DNA of 64,000 nucleotides from Alteromonas macleodii ATCC 27126 (GCF_000172635.2 NC_018632.1:1364001-1428000), one strand, 5' to 3'; counted from the first letter of the stretch, positions 43,025 to 53,611 are shown. Numbers and translations: made by a program. The notes: generated by a model from the sequence alone, not told the origin.

Positions 43025-45096
43025 GTGTTTAGAACGTTGAAAATCCCAATTGGGCTTGTCATTGCATTGACGATGTCGGTGCTGGCGCTCTCTGTGGTAA
43101 TTGTTAATAAATTAGAACACAACGCTTCTGTGGTGGATGTGGTTAAGGGCAATACCGCGACGTTAAGTAACGCTTTGTCGCTGCAGTTATCGGTTGTCAT
43201 GGAGCGAAGTCCCGGTGATAACGCATTATTTTCCTCTCTTTTCAACCGATAAAAGAACACGATAATCTTATTTCCGCCACGCTATATGACAACGACTATC
43301 AAGTCATTTCCACTATTCAACCTGATTCCTTAAGCCAGCTTTCCAATCAATCTGTTCCACTTGATCCTGCAGAAATTCCATTTGGTGTTACGCAATACGA
43401 CAATGTTATCACTGCCCATCAAATTGTAGGTAGTAGCCTATACCCACTTGGACATGTTGTTCTTTATGTGGATATTGAAGACACCATGGCGGCAAGTTCA
43501 GCCCGCCAGCTCATTAAGCAAGTGCCTATCGTTATCGCGGTTTGGCTGCTTTGCACTGGCACTTGTGTCTTTATTTTATACCGTTTGATTTCTCCTATTG
43601 GGTCGCTGAGGCAGTTTACTCAAGAAGTATTTGAGTCAAAAGATTATGCGCTGCGCAGTTCACTTAATACATCTAATGAAATTGGACAGTTATCGAATAA
43701 CATTAATAGTTTATTGGATACCATTGAAGTTGAGTTACTCATCAACTTTGAGCAAAAGCAAACATTGGTTGATCAACAAGAAACCATGTCTCGTCTGGCA
43801 AACTTCGATAGCTTAACCGGTCTTCCCAATCGACAGTTTGTTCTCGATAACTTAAGACTTGAGCTAGCCAGAGCCAAAAGAAATGATGAAGACTTACTGC
43901 TCCTGTTTTTTGATTTAGATGGGTTTAAGGGCATCAATGATTCTTTAGGACATGAAACCGGAGATCTCATTCTCATAGAGGTTGCTGACAGAGTTCAGTG
44001 TTTGCTGCGCGACGGCGATTTATTCGCGCGACTGGGAGGGGATGAGTTCTTAGTACTGCCCGATAGAGATGTGACTACTGACCAAGCGCAAAGCTTGGCA
44101 ACGCGACTTATTACCGCATTTGATGAGCCTTTTGAACTGCGTGGCTTATCACTAACGGTAGGTTTAAGCGTTGGAATCGCTACGGCTTCCGATGCGGGCT
44201 ACGACCTAAGCGAGCTGATGAGCAATGCAGACCTTGCAATGTATCGTTCAAAAGCGCGAGGGCGGGGCAGCTACACACTGTTTACACCTGATATGGTTGA
44301 GTCGCACAAGCGTAAACTCCACTTAGCTAACGGTATTGAGCAAGGAATCAGCAACGATGAGTTTGTTGTTTATTACCAGGTTAAAGTTAACAACGAAGGG
44401 AACGTAATCGGCGTAGAAGCGCTTATTCGTTGGCAACATCCTGAATTTGGCTTGGTCATGCCGAACGAGTTTATCCCCATTGCTGAGCAGGGCGGTAAGA
44501 TCACTGCAATTACCCGTTGGGTAATTAAGCGCGTTTGTATTGATATGCCAGATTTAAAACAATGGGCCACGTCTCCGTTTAGAGCCTCAATCAATTTATC
44601 TGGACATGATTTGCGAAGCTCGCAGCTGTTTGACTACATCTACAATACTTTCAAGCTCTATGACATCAACCCAGAAAACATTGAATTTGAAGTGACAGAA
44701 AGTGCGTATCTAGAAAACTTTACTCTTTCAAACAAGTTCTTCAGACGCATCGGAAATATGGGGTGCGCCATAGCTCTAGATGATTTTGGAACGGGTTACT
44801 CCTCGTTAAGTTACCTGACGCAAATCAATATCGACACGCTAAAAGTTGACCGACAGTTTGTAATGGAAATTCAAACTTCAGAACGAAGCCGTCTTGTGAC
44901 TGGGGCAATTATTGATTTGGCGAAAAGACTGTCACTCTCGGTATGTGCTGAGGGCATAGAAAACCTTGAACAGTGGAATTATCTTAGAGAGCATGGATGT
45001 GACAATGTGCAAGGATTTATGTTTAGCAAGCCCATCCCCTTATCGGAGCTCACTTGCTCTCCCTCCCATTATAGCGATAGTAGTTTCTCTGTATAG
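43025..45096 (+). pseudogene. Membrane GGDEF-EAL c-di-GMP enzyme, interrupted by one frameshift
   Basis: Residues from 43025 (GTG, FRTLKIPIGLVIALTMSVLA) form a first transmembrane helix and a periplasmic segment, but the frame stops at 43252. Reading one base earlier from the CTTTTC run at 43238-43243 continues as SSLFQPIKEHDNLISATLYDN into the main frame. That frame has a second helix (VPIVIAVWLLCTGTCVFI), a HAMP-like linker, GGDEF (LGGDEFLVLP near 44030) and an EAL domain with EALIRWQHP and DDFGTGYSS. The whole protein would be about 690 residues. One T missing from a T5 run explains the break. The downstream part alone may still be translated from an internal start at 43468. Confidence 0.85.
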
Positions 45097-45111
45097 CAAG
45101 GTATCGATAAA

Positions 45112-45153
45112 ACCACTTTGACATACAGTGTTTCAAAGTGGTGTTTCTTTTTT
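45112..45153 (+). terminator. Terminator after the GGDEF-EAL gene
   Basis: ACCACTTTGA (45112-45121) and TCAAAGTGGT (45133-45142) form a 10-bp stem, followed by GTTTCTTTTTT. Confidence 0.8.
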
Positions 45154-45394
45154 GCAACATTTAACCTGTATGCTGAGTGGTTGATAGTACACTTATTTGC
45201 ATATGCTGCTGTTTTTAATGTGCTTTTTCTTTTTGGTCTGAAAATCGCATAAGCAGTTTGAATGCAATTATGATAGTGGTTAATTGAAGACTAGTGGTAG
45301 TATCCATGAGCTTTAATAGCAGCATAACCTGATAACACAGGGCTGGTATCAAAGCGGATTGAGAAGGATTTTAAAAGCGTTTAGCGGAGGATTC

Positions 45395-45676
45395 ATGATG
45401 AAACGTCTCGAAAAAGTTTTCTTAGCACTTTGTGCTGTTGCTGCAGTACAAGCCATTTCAGTAGCGGACGCGTACGCAAGTCCAGCGCGCTCGTTGATGC
45501 AGGAATTAGACACAGATAAAGATGGTCTGATATCACTTAAAGAAGCGGTTCGACACACAGGTCTACTGCGTAACTTTGGGCTGATTGATGACAACGAAGA
45601 TGGCAAACTTTCCGAAGCCGAATTGGCAAAAAGCAAGTTGACGCCAGGCAATGAAAAGCTCACAGCAAGTGAGTAG
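45395..45676 (+). CDS. Secreted EF-hand calcium-binding protein
   Basis: ATG at 45395 or 45398 is chosen, not the TTG at 45359, because GCGGAGG lies four to eight bases before them. The 93-residue protein has a signal peptide ending AYA-SPAR (about residue 27). It then has two EF-hand loops, DTDKDGLISLKEA and DDNEDGKLSEAE, each with acidic residues at positions 1, 3 and 5, Gly at 6 and Glu/Asp at 12. It should bind Ca2+ in the periplasm or outside. It lies upstream of the glrK kinase gene, on the same strand. Sensor or chaperone roles are speculative. Confidence 0.82.
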   Translation: MMKRLEKVFLALCAVAAVQAISVADAYASPARSLMQELDTDKDGLISLKEAVRHTGLLRNFGLIDDNEDGKLSEAELAKSKLTPGNEKLTASE

Positions 45677-45736
45677 ATAAAATAATATATTTAAGAGGGT
45701 AAGGTTCTGATAAACAAGGTTTCGTTTGGTGAACGC

Positions 45737-47134
45737 TTGGTACAACTTGGTTCACTAAGGCAGTTGACGCTAGGTAGTTTTGTACTGGCCCTTATCCCTC
45801 TTATAGCCTTACTTTGGCAAAGTCAAAGCGACTTAGCCAAAGTGGGTCAAATGACAACACTTGAAACACGGTTTGTTGTCGATGTTGTTAGCGACATGCA
45901 AAGACTCGATAACGCGGTCGTTGACGTAGAGCGCAGCATTCGCCAATTTGCTGTGTTGAGAAATGATAGGGTGGCCTCTCTTTCTGATAACGCCATCGAT
46001 CAATTTGCCGTGGCCGCTGACAATCTATGTCAGGCTCTCTCGGTACCAACTACCTGCACACGACTTTCAGAACAGCTAAATCAATTAGCCGAATATCGAG
46101 CGATTGAAGACCAGCTTTTACTTAATGCATACCTTGCGTCAGTGGGCGATAGCGTCGACCAGCTTCGCGACGATGTAGAAGCCGCTATTACTGAACGTGT
46201 CAAAGTCCAGCAAGATGATTTAAATGCCATGCAAGCAAAACAAGCTTGGTCTACAGCTATGCTTGTAAGCGTTTCGTTATTGCTAATACTGATGGGGAGT
46301 CAACTTATTGTGAACCCCGTTAACAACTTAAAAAAGATTATAAGGATCATGGCCCACAGCGATGGTCAGCTTCCACCCCTTTCAAGACAAGCGCCAAAAG
46401 AACTGATTGATGTAGAGAAAGATTTACATTGGCTTTATGATCGACTACAGCAGTTGGAGCATATTAGAACCGCCTTGCTGCGACACGCTGCTCACGAGCT
46501 TAAAACTCCGCTTGCCAGCATTAAAGAAGGCTGCAGCTTGTTGTCTGAAAACGTGGTGGGCGAGTTGAATAACAGTCAACGCGAAGTACTTTCGCTACTT
46601 ACTGCTAGCACGCAAAGGCTCAACACGCTGGTGGAAAAGTTGCTCGACTACAACCTGCTGTTGCAACAAGCTCAGCCAAAAATGGTACAAAGTGACGTTA
46701 GTAAGTTAGTTTCTGCTTGTTTAGAAGATTACGCGCTCGCCATTCAGGATAGAGAAGTGGAAGTAAAGATAACTGCGTCCGAGGTGCGTATAGACGAGGA
46801 GCTGTTTAGAAGAATACTTGATAACTTGGTGTCCAATGCGGTCGCGCATGGCGCAGTGGGAAGACCGATAAATATTAGCCTTTATAACGAAAACGATAAT
46901 CTTGTACTGGATGTTGCCAATCGCGGTAAGCGTATTGCTCCAGAGTCAGTACATACTTTATTTGAACCTTTTATCCGAGGAACCGAGCCGAGAAACGACA
47001 ATGTCATTGGGACGGGTTTAGGGTTATCAATTGTTGCCGATTGCGCTCGACTGATGCATGGTGATGTGCGTGTTGTAGATGTAGACTATGCCGATGTTTG
47101 CTTTAGAGTGACCATTGGGCAACAGGAAAAATAA
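45737..47134 (+). CDS. glrK: Sensor histidine kinase GlrK (QseE)
   Basis: GlrK senses envelope conditions and phosphorylates GlrR. The 465-residue protein has TM1 (LGSFVLALIPLIALLW), a periplasmic domain (about 35-170), TM2 (AMLVSVSLLLILMGSQLIV), a HAMP linker, the H-box HAAHELKTPLASI with phosphorylated His near 255, an N-box LVSNAVAHG and G-box GTGLGLSIVADC. No ATG is in frame near the start: TTG at 45737 or CTG at 45707 are candidates. GAGGGTAAGG just upstream fits the CTG better, and the extended segment reads INKVSFGERL. It starts the glrK-qseG-glrR operon. Confidence 0.88.
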   Translation: MVQLGSLRQLTLGSFVLALIPLIALLWQSQSDLAKVGQMTTLETRFVVDVVSDMQRLDNAVVDVERSIRQFAVLRNDRVASLSDNAIDQFAVAADNLCQALSVPTTCTRLSEQLNQLAEYRAIEDQLLLNAYLASVGDSVDQLRDDVEAAITERVKVQQDDLNAMQAKQAWSTAMLVSVSLLLILMGSQLIVNPVNNLKKIIRIMAHSDGQLPPLSRQAPKELIDVEKDLHWLYDRLQQLEHIRTALLRHAAHELKTPLASIKEGCSLLSENVVGELNNSQREVLSLLTASTQRLNTLVEKLLDYNLLLQQAQPKMVQSDVSKLVSACLEDYALAIQDREVEVKITASEVRIDEELFRRILDNLVSNAVAHGAVGRPINISLYNENDNLVLDVANRGKRIAPESVHTLFEPFIRGTEPRNDNVIGTGLGLSIVADCARLMHGDVRVVDVDYADVCFRVTIGQQEK

Positions 47135-47135
47135 A

Positions 47136-47720
47136 ATGAGAATAAGTGGTTTAATTGTCGCCTTACTGGTGCTGACAGGATGTCAGAGTTTAACCAGGAA
47201 CAACGACAACGCAGGTGAGCCAGAAAAGGTGACGCCTGTAGCTAAAATAGAACGTGGCCTTTGTTTATTTGTTGAGCCTCCACAGGGGTTCGAGCACAAT
47301 TGCGATGCAACCTATTGGCTTAACGCGTGGATTGACGCGGCCAACCAACCTTGGTTAGAGCGTAAGCAAGCATTAAAAGCGTTAGGTGATACAGCATCTG
47401 ACACGCTTCACGCCTACGTTTTAACACTACCAACAGATACACCTTATCAAGACAGGTTGCGCGCGCAGCTTGCCCTAAATGATATTGCTGGAACATTTAC
47501 ACCCACTGCGCAAGAAGTGGTGACTGTTATTGCTGCGTCGCACAACAATCAGATTATGCAGCTTGAATCTGCCATGGTGGTGTTGGAGCAAGAAAATACT
47601 TCTCGTGGCGAGAAAGTAAAAGCACTTGAAATTGAAGCAGTTAACCTGCGCAAAAAACTAGAAGAATTGTTGCAGATTGAAGCAACACTGATGGATAAAA
47701 ACAGGAGTACACAACAGTGA
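47136..47720 (+). CDS. qseG: QseG-like outer-membrane lipoprotein
   Basis: The ATG at 47136 follows CAGGAAAA and lies one base after the kinase stop codon; the frame opens earlier at 47115. The 194-residue protein has a lipoprotein signal with LVLTGC (cysteine near 16), a mature part with a paired-Cys region (GLCLFVEPPQGFEHNCDATYW), and a coiled-coil C-terminus (about 145-190). In enterobacteria QseG/YfhG is an outer-membrane lipoprotein that restrains the GlrK sensor. The gene order glrK-qseG-glrR supports the assignment, although sequence divergence is large. Confidence 0.75.
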   Translation: MRISGLIVALLVLTGCQSLTRNNDNAGEPEKVTPVAKIERGLCLFVEPPQGFEHNCDATYWLNAWIDAANQPWLERKQALKALGDTASDTLHAYVLTLPTDTPYQDRLRAQLALNDIAGTFTPTAQEVVTVIAASHNNQIMQLESAMVVLEQENTSRGEKVKALEIEAVNLRKKLEELLQIEATLMDKNRSTQQ

Positions 47721-49057
47721 GCGAAAAGGCGAGTAGTAACCCTAACTTATTGTTGGTAGATGACGATAAGAGCTTATTGCGCTTATTAACCATTCGTCTG
47801 GAAGGCGAAGGTTATGAGGTGACCGCAGTGGAAGACGGTCAATCAGCGTTAAGAAAGCTTCAAAACGACAACTACGATGTAGTATTAAGTGACTTGCGTA
47901 TGCCGGGCTTAGATGGTCTGAGTTTGTTTGAAGAAATTATGGGAATTAGAAAAGATATTCCTGTAATTCTGATGACGGCTCACGGCACCATTGCTGATGC
48001 GGTAGCAGCCACTCAGCGTGGTGTATTTGGGTTTTTGCCTAAACCTGTCGATCACGACGAATTACGCGCGCTGCTGCAAAAAGCACTTAGCCAGTCTCAA
48101 GCTGCACAGCCTGGGGATTGGGCAAAGGACATCATTACCCGTTCTCCAGAAATGCTAAATGTACTAGACCAGGCGTTCCGCATAGCTCAGCGTGAAGTAT
48201 CTGTGCTTATTAGCGGCGCGAGCGGTACAGGTAAAGAACTGCTTGCTAATGCCATTCATAAAGCCAGTAACCGCAGCGACAAACCATTTGTAGCTATTAA
48301 CTGTGGAGCATTACCTGAAAACTTGCTTGAGTCTGAGCTATTTGGTCATGCCAAAGGTGCGTTTACCGGTGCTGTAGCTGCTCACCCTGGTCTGTTTAGA
48401 GAAGCCGACGGCGGTACCTTGTTCTTGGATGAGATTGGCGATATGCCGATGACGCTGCAGGTAAAACTGCTGCGTGCATTACAAGAGCGCCAAATTCGTC
48501 CAGTAGGTAGCAGCAAGCACGTAGACATCGATGTGCGTATCATTTCTGCAACGCACAAAGACTTGCACAAAGAAATGGAAGAAGGCACCTTCCGCGAAGA
48601 TTTATATTACCGTCTAAACGTGGTGAACCTAAAACTTCCGTCGCTAAAATCGCGAAGTGAAGATATTCCACTTCTGGCTCGCTCGCTGCTGCAGCAAAGC
48701 GCACAGCGTCATGGCGTGAATGTAAGCCAATTTTCTGATGACGCTATGCAACAGCTGGTAACCTCATCTTGGCCAGGTAACGTACGTCAGCTTGTGAATG
48801 TGGTCGAGCAGTGTGTTGCGTTAACGCAAACGCCTGTGATTCCGCTTCACTTAGTAGAGCAGGCCTTGTCTGCCACTAAACAAAGCTGGCCAACGCTTAC
48901 AGAGGCTAGAGACGCGTTTGAACAGCAATACTTGCACAAGCTTCTTAAAATGACTGACGGCAACGTAACGCGCGCGGCAGAGCTTGCTGGTAGAAATAGA
49001 ACTGATATGCACAAGCTTATGAAAAAGCACGAGCTAGACGCAGCTGATTTCAGATAG
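47717..49057 (+). CDS. glrR: Sigma54-dependent response regulator GlrR (QseF)
   Basis: The 446-residue NtrC-family activator has a receiver (about 8-125; LLVDDDKS, phosphoacceptor Asp in VVLSDLRMPGLDG). The AAA+ domain follows (about 145-375): Walker A GASGTGKELLANAI, GAFTGA loop for sigma54 contact, and Walker B GGTLFLDEIGDMP. A Fis-type HTH is at the C-terminus (GNVTRAAELAGRNRTDMHKLM). The intact GAFTGA means it should activate sigma54 promoters. The GTG start overlaps the qseG stop. In E. coli GlrR drives glmY and rpoE. Confidence 0.95.
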   Translation: MSEKASSNPNLLLVDDDKSLLRLLTIRLEGEGYEVTAVEDGQSALRKLQNDNYDVVLSDLRMPGLDGLSLFEEIMGIRKDIPVILMTAHGTIADAVAATQRGVFGFLPKPVDHDELRALLQKALSQSQAAQPGDWAKDIITRSPEMLNVLDQAFRIAQREVSVLISGASGTGKELLANAIHKASNRSDKPFVAINCGALPENLLESELFGHAKGAFTGAVAAHPGLFREADGGTLFLDEIGDMPMTLQVKLLRALQERQIRPVGSSKHVDIDVRIISATHKDLHKEMEEGTFREDLYYRLNVVNLKLPSLKSRSEDIPLLARSLLQQSAQRHGVNVSQFSDDAMQQLVTSSWPGNVRQLVNVVEQCVALTQTPVIPLHLVEQALSATKQSWPTLTEARDAFEQQYLHKLLKMTDGNVTRAAELAGRNRTDMHKLMKKHELDAADFR

Positions 49058-49082
49058 ACATAGTCGAGCTTGAAGAGTTATT

Positions 49083-49116
49083 AAACGCATCACTTTTTAG
49101 TGATGCGTTTTTGTTT
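49083..49116 (+). terminator. Terminator of glrK-qseG-glrR
   Basis: AAACGCATCACT (49083-49094) and AGTGATGCGTTT (49099-49110) form a perfect 12-bp stem around TTTT, followed by TTG and more T residues. Confidence 0.9.
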
Positions 49117-49143
49117 TGCGATACGAAAAGCGTAGGGCTGGAG

Positions 49144-49629
49144 TTATGCTGGAAGGTGCTCTGAAAAAATAATGGTTTCAACTGTGCGGGCGTGGTTTTT
49201 TAAGCTTTCTATCTCAACATCTAAAAAGTCACGTGGTTCATCAAACAGTAGGCATAACGTACCCAATTCATAGCCATCTTTGTTGCGCAAGATAGCACCT
49301 GCGTAAGCTCTTATGTAAGGGCTGCCAGTAACCAGCGGGTTATTAGCGAATAGCTTATCGGCTTTAGCGTCGGGAACAATCAAGTATTCTTCTTCGGCTA
49401 TCGCGTAGGTGCAAAACGAGATATTACGCGGTGTTTCGGTAGCATCCATACACTGGCGAGACTTAAACCATTGGCGATCTTCTGCAACAAGGCTTACCAA
49501 GCAGGTTTTAGCATTAAATTCTTCTTGTACAGCTTTGGTGAGCTCGTCAAGTTGTTCGCTTGGGGAAGTATCTAAAATATCTAACGATTCAAGCGCAGCA
49601 ATACGCGCTTTCTCATATTCATGGTTCAT
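49144..49629 (-). CDS. Stand-alone GAF-domain protein
   Basis: The 161-residue protein is a single GAF domain: RIAALESLDILDTSPSEQLDEL at the start, TCLVSLVAEDRQWFKSR and ISFCTYAI in the ligand-pocket core, and YAGAILRNKDGYELGTLCL near the end. This sequence pattern is the GAF domain often placed upstream of histidine kinase or GGDEF output, but no output domain follows here. It may bind a small molecule or partner. It is convergent with glrR across a terminator. Confidence 0.8.
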   Translation of the reverse strand: MNHEYEKARIAALESLDILDTSPSEQLDELTKAVQEEFNAKTCLVSLVAEDRQWFKSRQCMDATETPRNISFCTYAIAEEEYLIVPDAKADKLFANNPLVTGSPYIRAYAGAILRNKDGYELGTLCLLFDEPRDFLDVEIESLKNHARTVETIIFSEHLPA

Positions 49630-49753
49630 TGAGGCTATTTCACGGTAAATAATGGTGTAGTACCAAAATAGATAAGAGCAGTAGTTTACCGCTGAATTAG
49701 AAAAACGCTATCTATTAAAAAATATTGATAGGCTCAATGTCAGTTGCTCGTCA

Positions 49754-50662
49754 TCAAAACAGTGAATTCTGCTCTGGTTGAGTTTTAATAGACAGGTTAT
49801 TTAGCGCGAGTGATGGAGTAGTGTTGTTATACAAATCGATAAACTGCTGCGCTAACCAGGGAGCATCTTTGTTGTCTGGGCGGTGACAAAAAAAGTAAAC
49901 GTCTTTTCCTTCACTTTGCCAAATCTTCACTTTTTTCACCCAAGGCAATAAACAGCGTTGGTTGTCATCATCTATATCGTTACCGACAAAGCGGACAATG
50001 GGAGTATGGCCTGTAGCGATAACATTTACTGGTACACGAGGCTTTTTCTCTCGCACTTCCTCTAGCATCGCACGTCTATTTGTTCCCCCTGAGTCTAAAG
50101 AGCCAGTGAAAAGCGCTCGGGTGTCCATAATGATTCTGTTCGCACCGTGGCGGATCAAAAGTTGATTAAGCGCCTTTTCCTCATCACCCTTTGCAAAAAA
50201 TGCCAGGTGGCGCACCTCAACCGCTATGTTTAATTCTTGAGGTAACGCCGCTAAAAAAGTATCCAAAATGGATAGCTTTTCTGGCCCAAAAGAAGCGGGC
50301 AGTTGCAGCATCATGACTCCTAGCTTTTCTTTTAACGGGCTTAATAAAGCAAGCTGTTGGGCAACCTCTTCATCACAATGCTGTAATTGATGTACATGAG
50401 TAATGTTCTGGTGAAACTTGAAAGTAAATCTGAAGTGGCAGGGTACTGAATCGCACCATCTCGCTACAGCGTCTTGGTGGGGAAGAGAGTAAAATGTGGT
50501 ATTCCCTTCAACCGTATTACACTCCTTAGCATACAGCGACAATCCATTATCAGACTTGGGATAATTAGCAAACCACGTGCTTGGCCAATGGCTGTGTTGC
50601 CACATTGGCAATCCAATATAGAGATTTCCTTGTGATATGGCTGATTTGTGCATATTTGTCAT
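49754..50662 (-). CDS. DUF72 family TIM-barrel-like protein (YecE-like)
   Basis: The 302-residue protein has the DUF72 pattern YIGLPMWQHSHW near the N-terminus, NTVEGNTTFYSLP, FRFTFKFHQNITH and MMLQLPASFGP, then AVEVRHLAFF, and ends near VYFFCHRPDNKDAPWLA. DUF72 proteins resemble xylose-isomerase-like TIM barrels; their reaction is unknown. It is divergent from aspS, a neighbourhood frequently seen for yecE. An alternative start at the fourth codon is possible. Confidence 0.83.
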   Translation of the reverse strand: MTNMHKSAISQGNLYIGLPMWQHSHWPSTWFANYPKSDNGLSLYAKECNTVEGNTTFYSLPHQDAVARWCDSVPCHFRFTFKFHQNITHVHQLQHCDEEVAQQLALLSPLKEKLGVMMLQLPASFGPEKLSILDTFLAALPQELNIAVEVRHLAFFAKGDEEKALNQLLIRHGANRIIMDTRALFTGSLDSGGTNRRAMLEEVREKKPRVPVNVIATGHTPIVRFVGNDIDDDNQRCLLPWVKKVKIWQSEGKDVYFFCHRPDNKDAPWLAQQFIDLYNNTTPSLALNNLSIKTQPEQNSLF

Positions 50663-50852
50663 TGGGCTTTATCAAGCATTTGTTTATACTATGCGGCCTT
50701 TAAATCATTACATTATGCATGTTGTGGGCGGGCCAGCTAATTGGCCAGCAAGTTTACGTGATTTTTGGCAAAGTCTTAAGCCCAAAAGTAAGCGGTTTTG
50801 AACGCCAATTCATTGCATGCGAAGCAAGAAAAAACATCAGGGGTCAAGGACC

Positions 50853-52613
50853 ATGCGCACAGATTACTGTGGGAATATCGATTCATCATACATTGGACAA
50901 GAAGTTACCCTTTGCGGGTGGGTTAATAAGCGTCGCGATTTAGGCGGTGTAATTTTCATCGACTTACGCGACCGCGAAGGTATCGTACAAGTGGTGTTCG
51001 ACCCAGATTTACCAGACGTGCTATCGGTAGCTAACACCTTGCGTAGCGAATTCTGCGTGAAGCTAACGGGTAAAGTGCGTGCGCGCCCTGAAGGTCAAGT
51101 TAACAAAGACATGCGCACAGGTGAGATTGAGATCCTAGGCACAGGCCTTGAAGTGATCAACAAGTCTGACGTACTTCCACTAGACTGGAACCAAGAAAAC
51201 TCAGAAGAACAGCGCCTTCGCTATCGTTATCTAGACCTTCGCCGTCCCGTAATGAGCCAGCGCTTACAGTTCCGTGCAAAAGTTACTGGAGCTGTACGTC
51301 GTTTCCTAGAAGAAGAAGGTTTCCTTGATATTGAAACGCCTATTCTTACTAAGGCAACGCCAGAAGGTGCACGTGACTACCTAGTGCCAAGCCGCACACA
51401 CAAAGGTGAGTTCTTTGCACTTCCGCAATCGCCACAGCTTTTCAAACAGCTTCTGATGATGTCGGGCATGGATCGTTACTATCAAATCGTTAAGTGCTTC
51501 CGCGATGAAGACTTACGTGCCGACCGTCAGCCAGAATTTACCCAAATCGATATTGAGACCACGTTCTTAGATGCCGATGGCGTAATGTCTATTACCGAGC
51601 GTATGATCCGCGACTTGTTCAACAAAATGCTAAACGTTGACCTTGGTGACTTCCCGCGCATGACGTATAAAGAAGCCATGACGCGCTTTGGTAGTGACAA
51701 GCCAGACCTACGTAACCCGCTAGAGTTAACAGACGTTGCAGACTTGCTTGCTAACGTTGACTTTAAAGTATTCAGCGGCCCGGCAAACGACCCTAAAGGT
51801 CGCGTTGCGGCAATTCGCGTACCCGGTGGGGCGTCGCTTTCGCGTAAGCAAATTGACGAATACACCAAATTTGTAGGTATTTACGGCGCGAAAGGCCTGG
51901 CTTGGATTAAAGTTAACGATGCTGGTGCTGGTCTTGAAGGTCTACAGTCGCCAATCCTTAAATTCCTAACTGAAGACATCACTAACGCCATGCTAGAGCG
52001 CACTGGCGCACAAAGTGGCGATATTCTATTGTTCGGTGCAGACAGCTACACTGTGGTTACCGAAGCGATGGGCGCACTTCGTCTTAAGCTTGGTGAAGAC
52101 TTTGAGCTTCTTGAAGGCGAGTGGAAACCACTTTGGGTTGTTGACTTCCCAATGTTCGAAGAGTTTGACGGTCAGCTACACGCTATTCACCACCCGTTTA
52201 CCGCGCCGCGTGGTTTAACGCCAGAAGAACTTAAAGCTAACCCAGCTGAAGCCTTATCTGATGCTTACGATATGGTATTGAACGGTGTTGAATTAGGCGG
52301 TGGTTCTGTACGTATTCACAATGAAGACATGCAGTCTACGGTATTCAACATTCTTGGCATTGACGATGAAGAAGCGAAGAACAAGTTTGGCTTCTTGCTT
52401 GACGCGCTGCGCTTTGGTGCGCCGCCGCATGCAGGTCTTGCGTTTGGTCTAGACCGTTTGGTAATGCTAATGACGGGCGCAACCTCTATTCGTGATGTTA
52501 TGGCATTCCCTAAAACGACCACAGCGGCATGTCCGTTAACATCGGCGCCTAGCCCTGCGAACCCACAGCAGCTTGAAGAGCTTGCTATTGCAACGGTGAA
52601 AAAGCAATCGTAA
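50853..52613 (+). CDS. aspS: Aspartate-tRNA ligase
   Basis: The 586-residue enzyme starts [10 protein letters not shown] at 50853, with AAGGA upstream; an in-frame ATG at 50817 would add an unsupported extension. It has an N-terminal OB fold for the anticodon, the class II motif 2 ([16 protein letters not shown]), a GAD insertion domain and motif 3 ([15 protein letters not shown]). Length matches E. coli AspRS (590). It heads aspS-nudB-ruvC-ruvA-ruvB; nudB starts three bases after the aspS stop codon. Confidence 0.97.
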   Translation: MRTDYCGNIDSSYIGQEVTLCGWVNKRRDLGGVIFIDLRDREGIVQVVFDPDLPDVLSVANTLRSEFCVKLTGKVRARPEGQVNKDMRTGEIEILGTGLEVINKSDVLPLDWNQENSEEQRLRYRYLDLRRPVMSQRLQFRAKVTGAVRRFLEEEGFLDIETPILTKATPEGARDYLVPSRTHKGEFFALPQSPQLFKQLLMMSGMDRYYQIVKCFRDEDLRADRQPEFTQIDIETTFLDADGVMSITERMIRDLFNKMLNVDLGDFPRMTYKEAMTRFGSDKPDLRNPLELTDVADLLANVDFKVFSGPANDPKGRVAAIRVPGGASLSRKQIDEYTKFVGIYGAKGLAWIKVNDAGAGLEGLQSPILKFLTEDITNAMLERTGAQSGDILLFGADSYTVVTEAMGALRLKLGEDFELLEGEWKPLWVVDFPMFEEFDGQLHAIHHPFTAPRGLTPEELKANPAEALSDAYDMVLNGVELGGGSVRIHNEDMQSTVFNILGIDDEEAKNKFGFLLDALRFGAPPHAGLAFGLDRLVMLMTGATSIRDVMAFPKTTTAACPLTSAPSPANPQQLEELAIATVKKQS

Positions 52614-52616
52614 TTT

Positions 52617-53057
52617 ATGGCGTATAAGAAGCCTGAATCTGCACTGGTAGTGTTGTACGACCAACACTACCGAGTGCTGCTTTTGCAACGACAAGACGAC
52701 CCCACCTTTTGGCAGTCGGTAACCGGCGCGTTAGAAGAGGGGGAGTTACCCTTAGAAACGGCATATCGTGAAGTGTGTGAAGAAATTGGCATCGATGCCA
52801 AAGCACACGGCTTTGTGGTCAACGACCACGATAAGCAAAACCAATATGAAATTCGTAGCCGCTGGCTACATCGTTATCCTCCTGGTACTGTGCACAACAC
52901 AGAACACGTATTTTCCCTTCAAATAAACAGCGATTTACCCCTTGTTTTAACAGAGCACTTACAGTACGAATGGGTGTCGAAAGACGAAGCACTCGCGCGT
53001 TTATGGTCTCCCTCTAATAAAGAAGCGGTATCTTTGTTTGTACCGAGTGTGCCTTAA
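52617..53057 (+). CDS. nudB: Dihydroneopterin triphosphate diphosphatase NudB
   Basis: The 146-residue protein has the Nudix box [23 protein letters not shown], the metal and hydrolysis site. NudB removes pyrophosphate from dihydroneopterin triphosphate in folate synthesis. Its position between aspS and ruvC is the conserved gammaproteobacterial arrangement. Its TAA overlaps the ATG of ruvC. Confidence 0.93.
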   Translation: MAYKKPESALVVLYDQHYRVLLLQRQDDPTFWQSVTGALEEGELPLETAYREVCEEIGIDAKAHGFVVNDHDKQNQYEIRSRWLHRYPPGTVHNTEHVFSLQINSDLPLVLTEHLQYEWVSKDEALARLWSPSNKEAVSLFVPSVP

Positions 53058-53575
53058 TGGTTATACTGGGTATAGATCCAGGTTCTCGGATCACAGGCTA
53101 CGGTTTAATTGCACGCAAGCAAGGTAAACTGGTGTATGTAGCAAGCGGATGCATTCGCGTTGGAACGGCAGATTTACCCTCTCGTCTTGCTAATATTTTT
53201 ACCGGTGTTGGCGATATTATTCGTCAATATAAACCCGACCAGTTTGCTATTGAGCAGGTATTTATGGCGAAAAACCCTGATTCAGCGCTGAAGCTTGGTC
53301 AGGCCAGAGGTGCCGCGATTGTGGCAGCCACCCAAGCGCAACTTCCTGTTGCTGAATACAGCGCAAGGCAAATTAAGCAGTCGGTAGTTGGAAAAGGTGG
53401 CGCAGATAAAACGCAAGTTCAGCACATGGTAAAACACCTGCTGAATTTAAGCGGCACGCCACAGGCCGATGCTGCCGATGCATTAGCCGTTGCCTTGTGT
53501 CATGCACACACTGAACAGAGCCTGATAAACATGGCAGGGCAAGCCCGAAAAACCGTTCGTGGTCGTTTGCGCTAA
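53057..53575 (+). CDS. ruvC: Holliday junction resolvase RuvC
   Basis: RuvC cleaves Holliday junctions. The 172-residue protein has the RNase H-like core: catalytic Asp in [14 protein letters not shown] (Asp7), Glu in [17 protein letters not shown], and two acidic residues in [15 protein letters not shown]. Length matches E. coli RuvC. It overlaps nudB by one base. No LexA box was seen before it. Confidence 0.97.
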   Translation: MVILGIDPGSRITGYGLIARKQGKLVYVASGCIRVGTADLPSRLANIFTGVGDIIRQYKPDQFAIEQVFMAKNPDSALKLGQARGAAIVAATQAQLPVAEYSARQIKQSVVGKGGADKTQVQHMVKHLLNLSGTPQADAADALAVALCHAHTEQSLINMAGQARKTVRGRLR

Positions 53576-53611
53576 TACTGCTCGAAGCTCACGCTTTTAC
53601 AGAGATAATTC

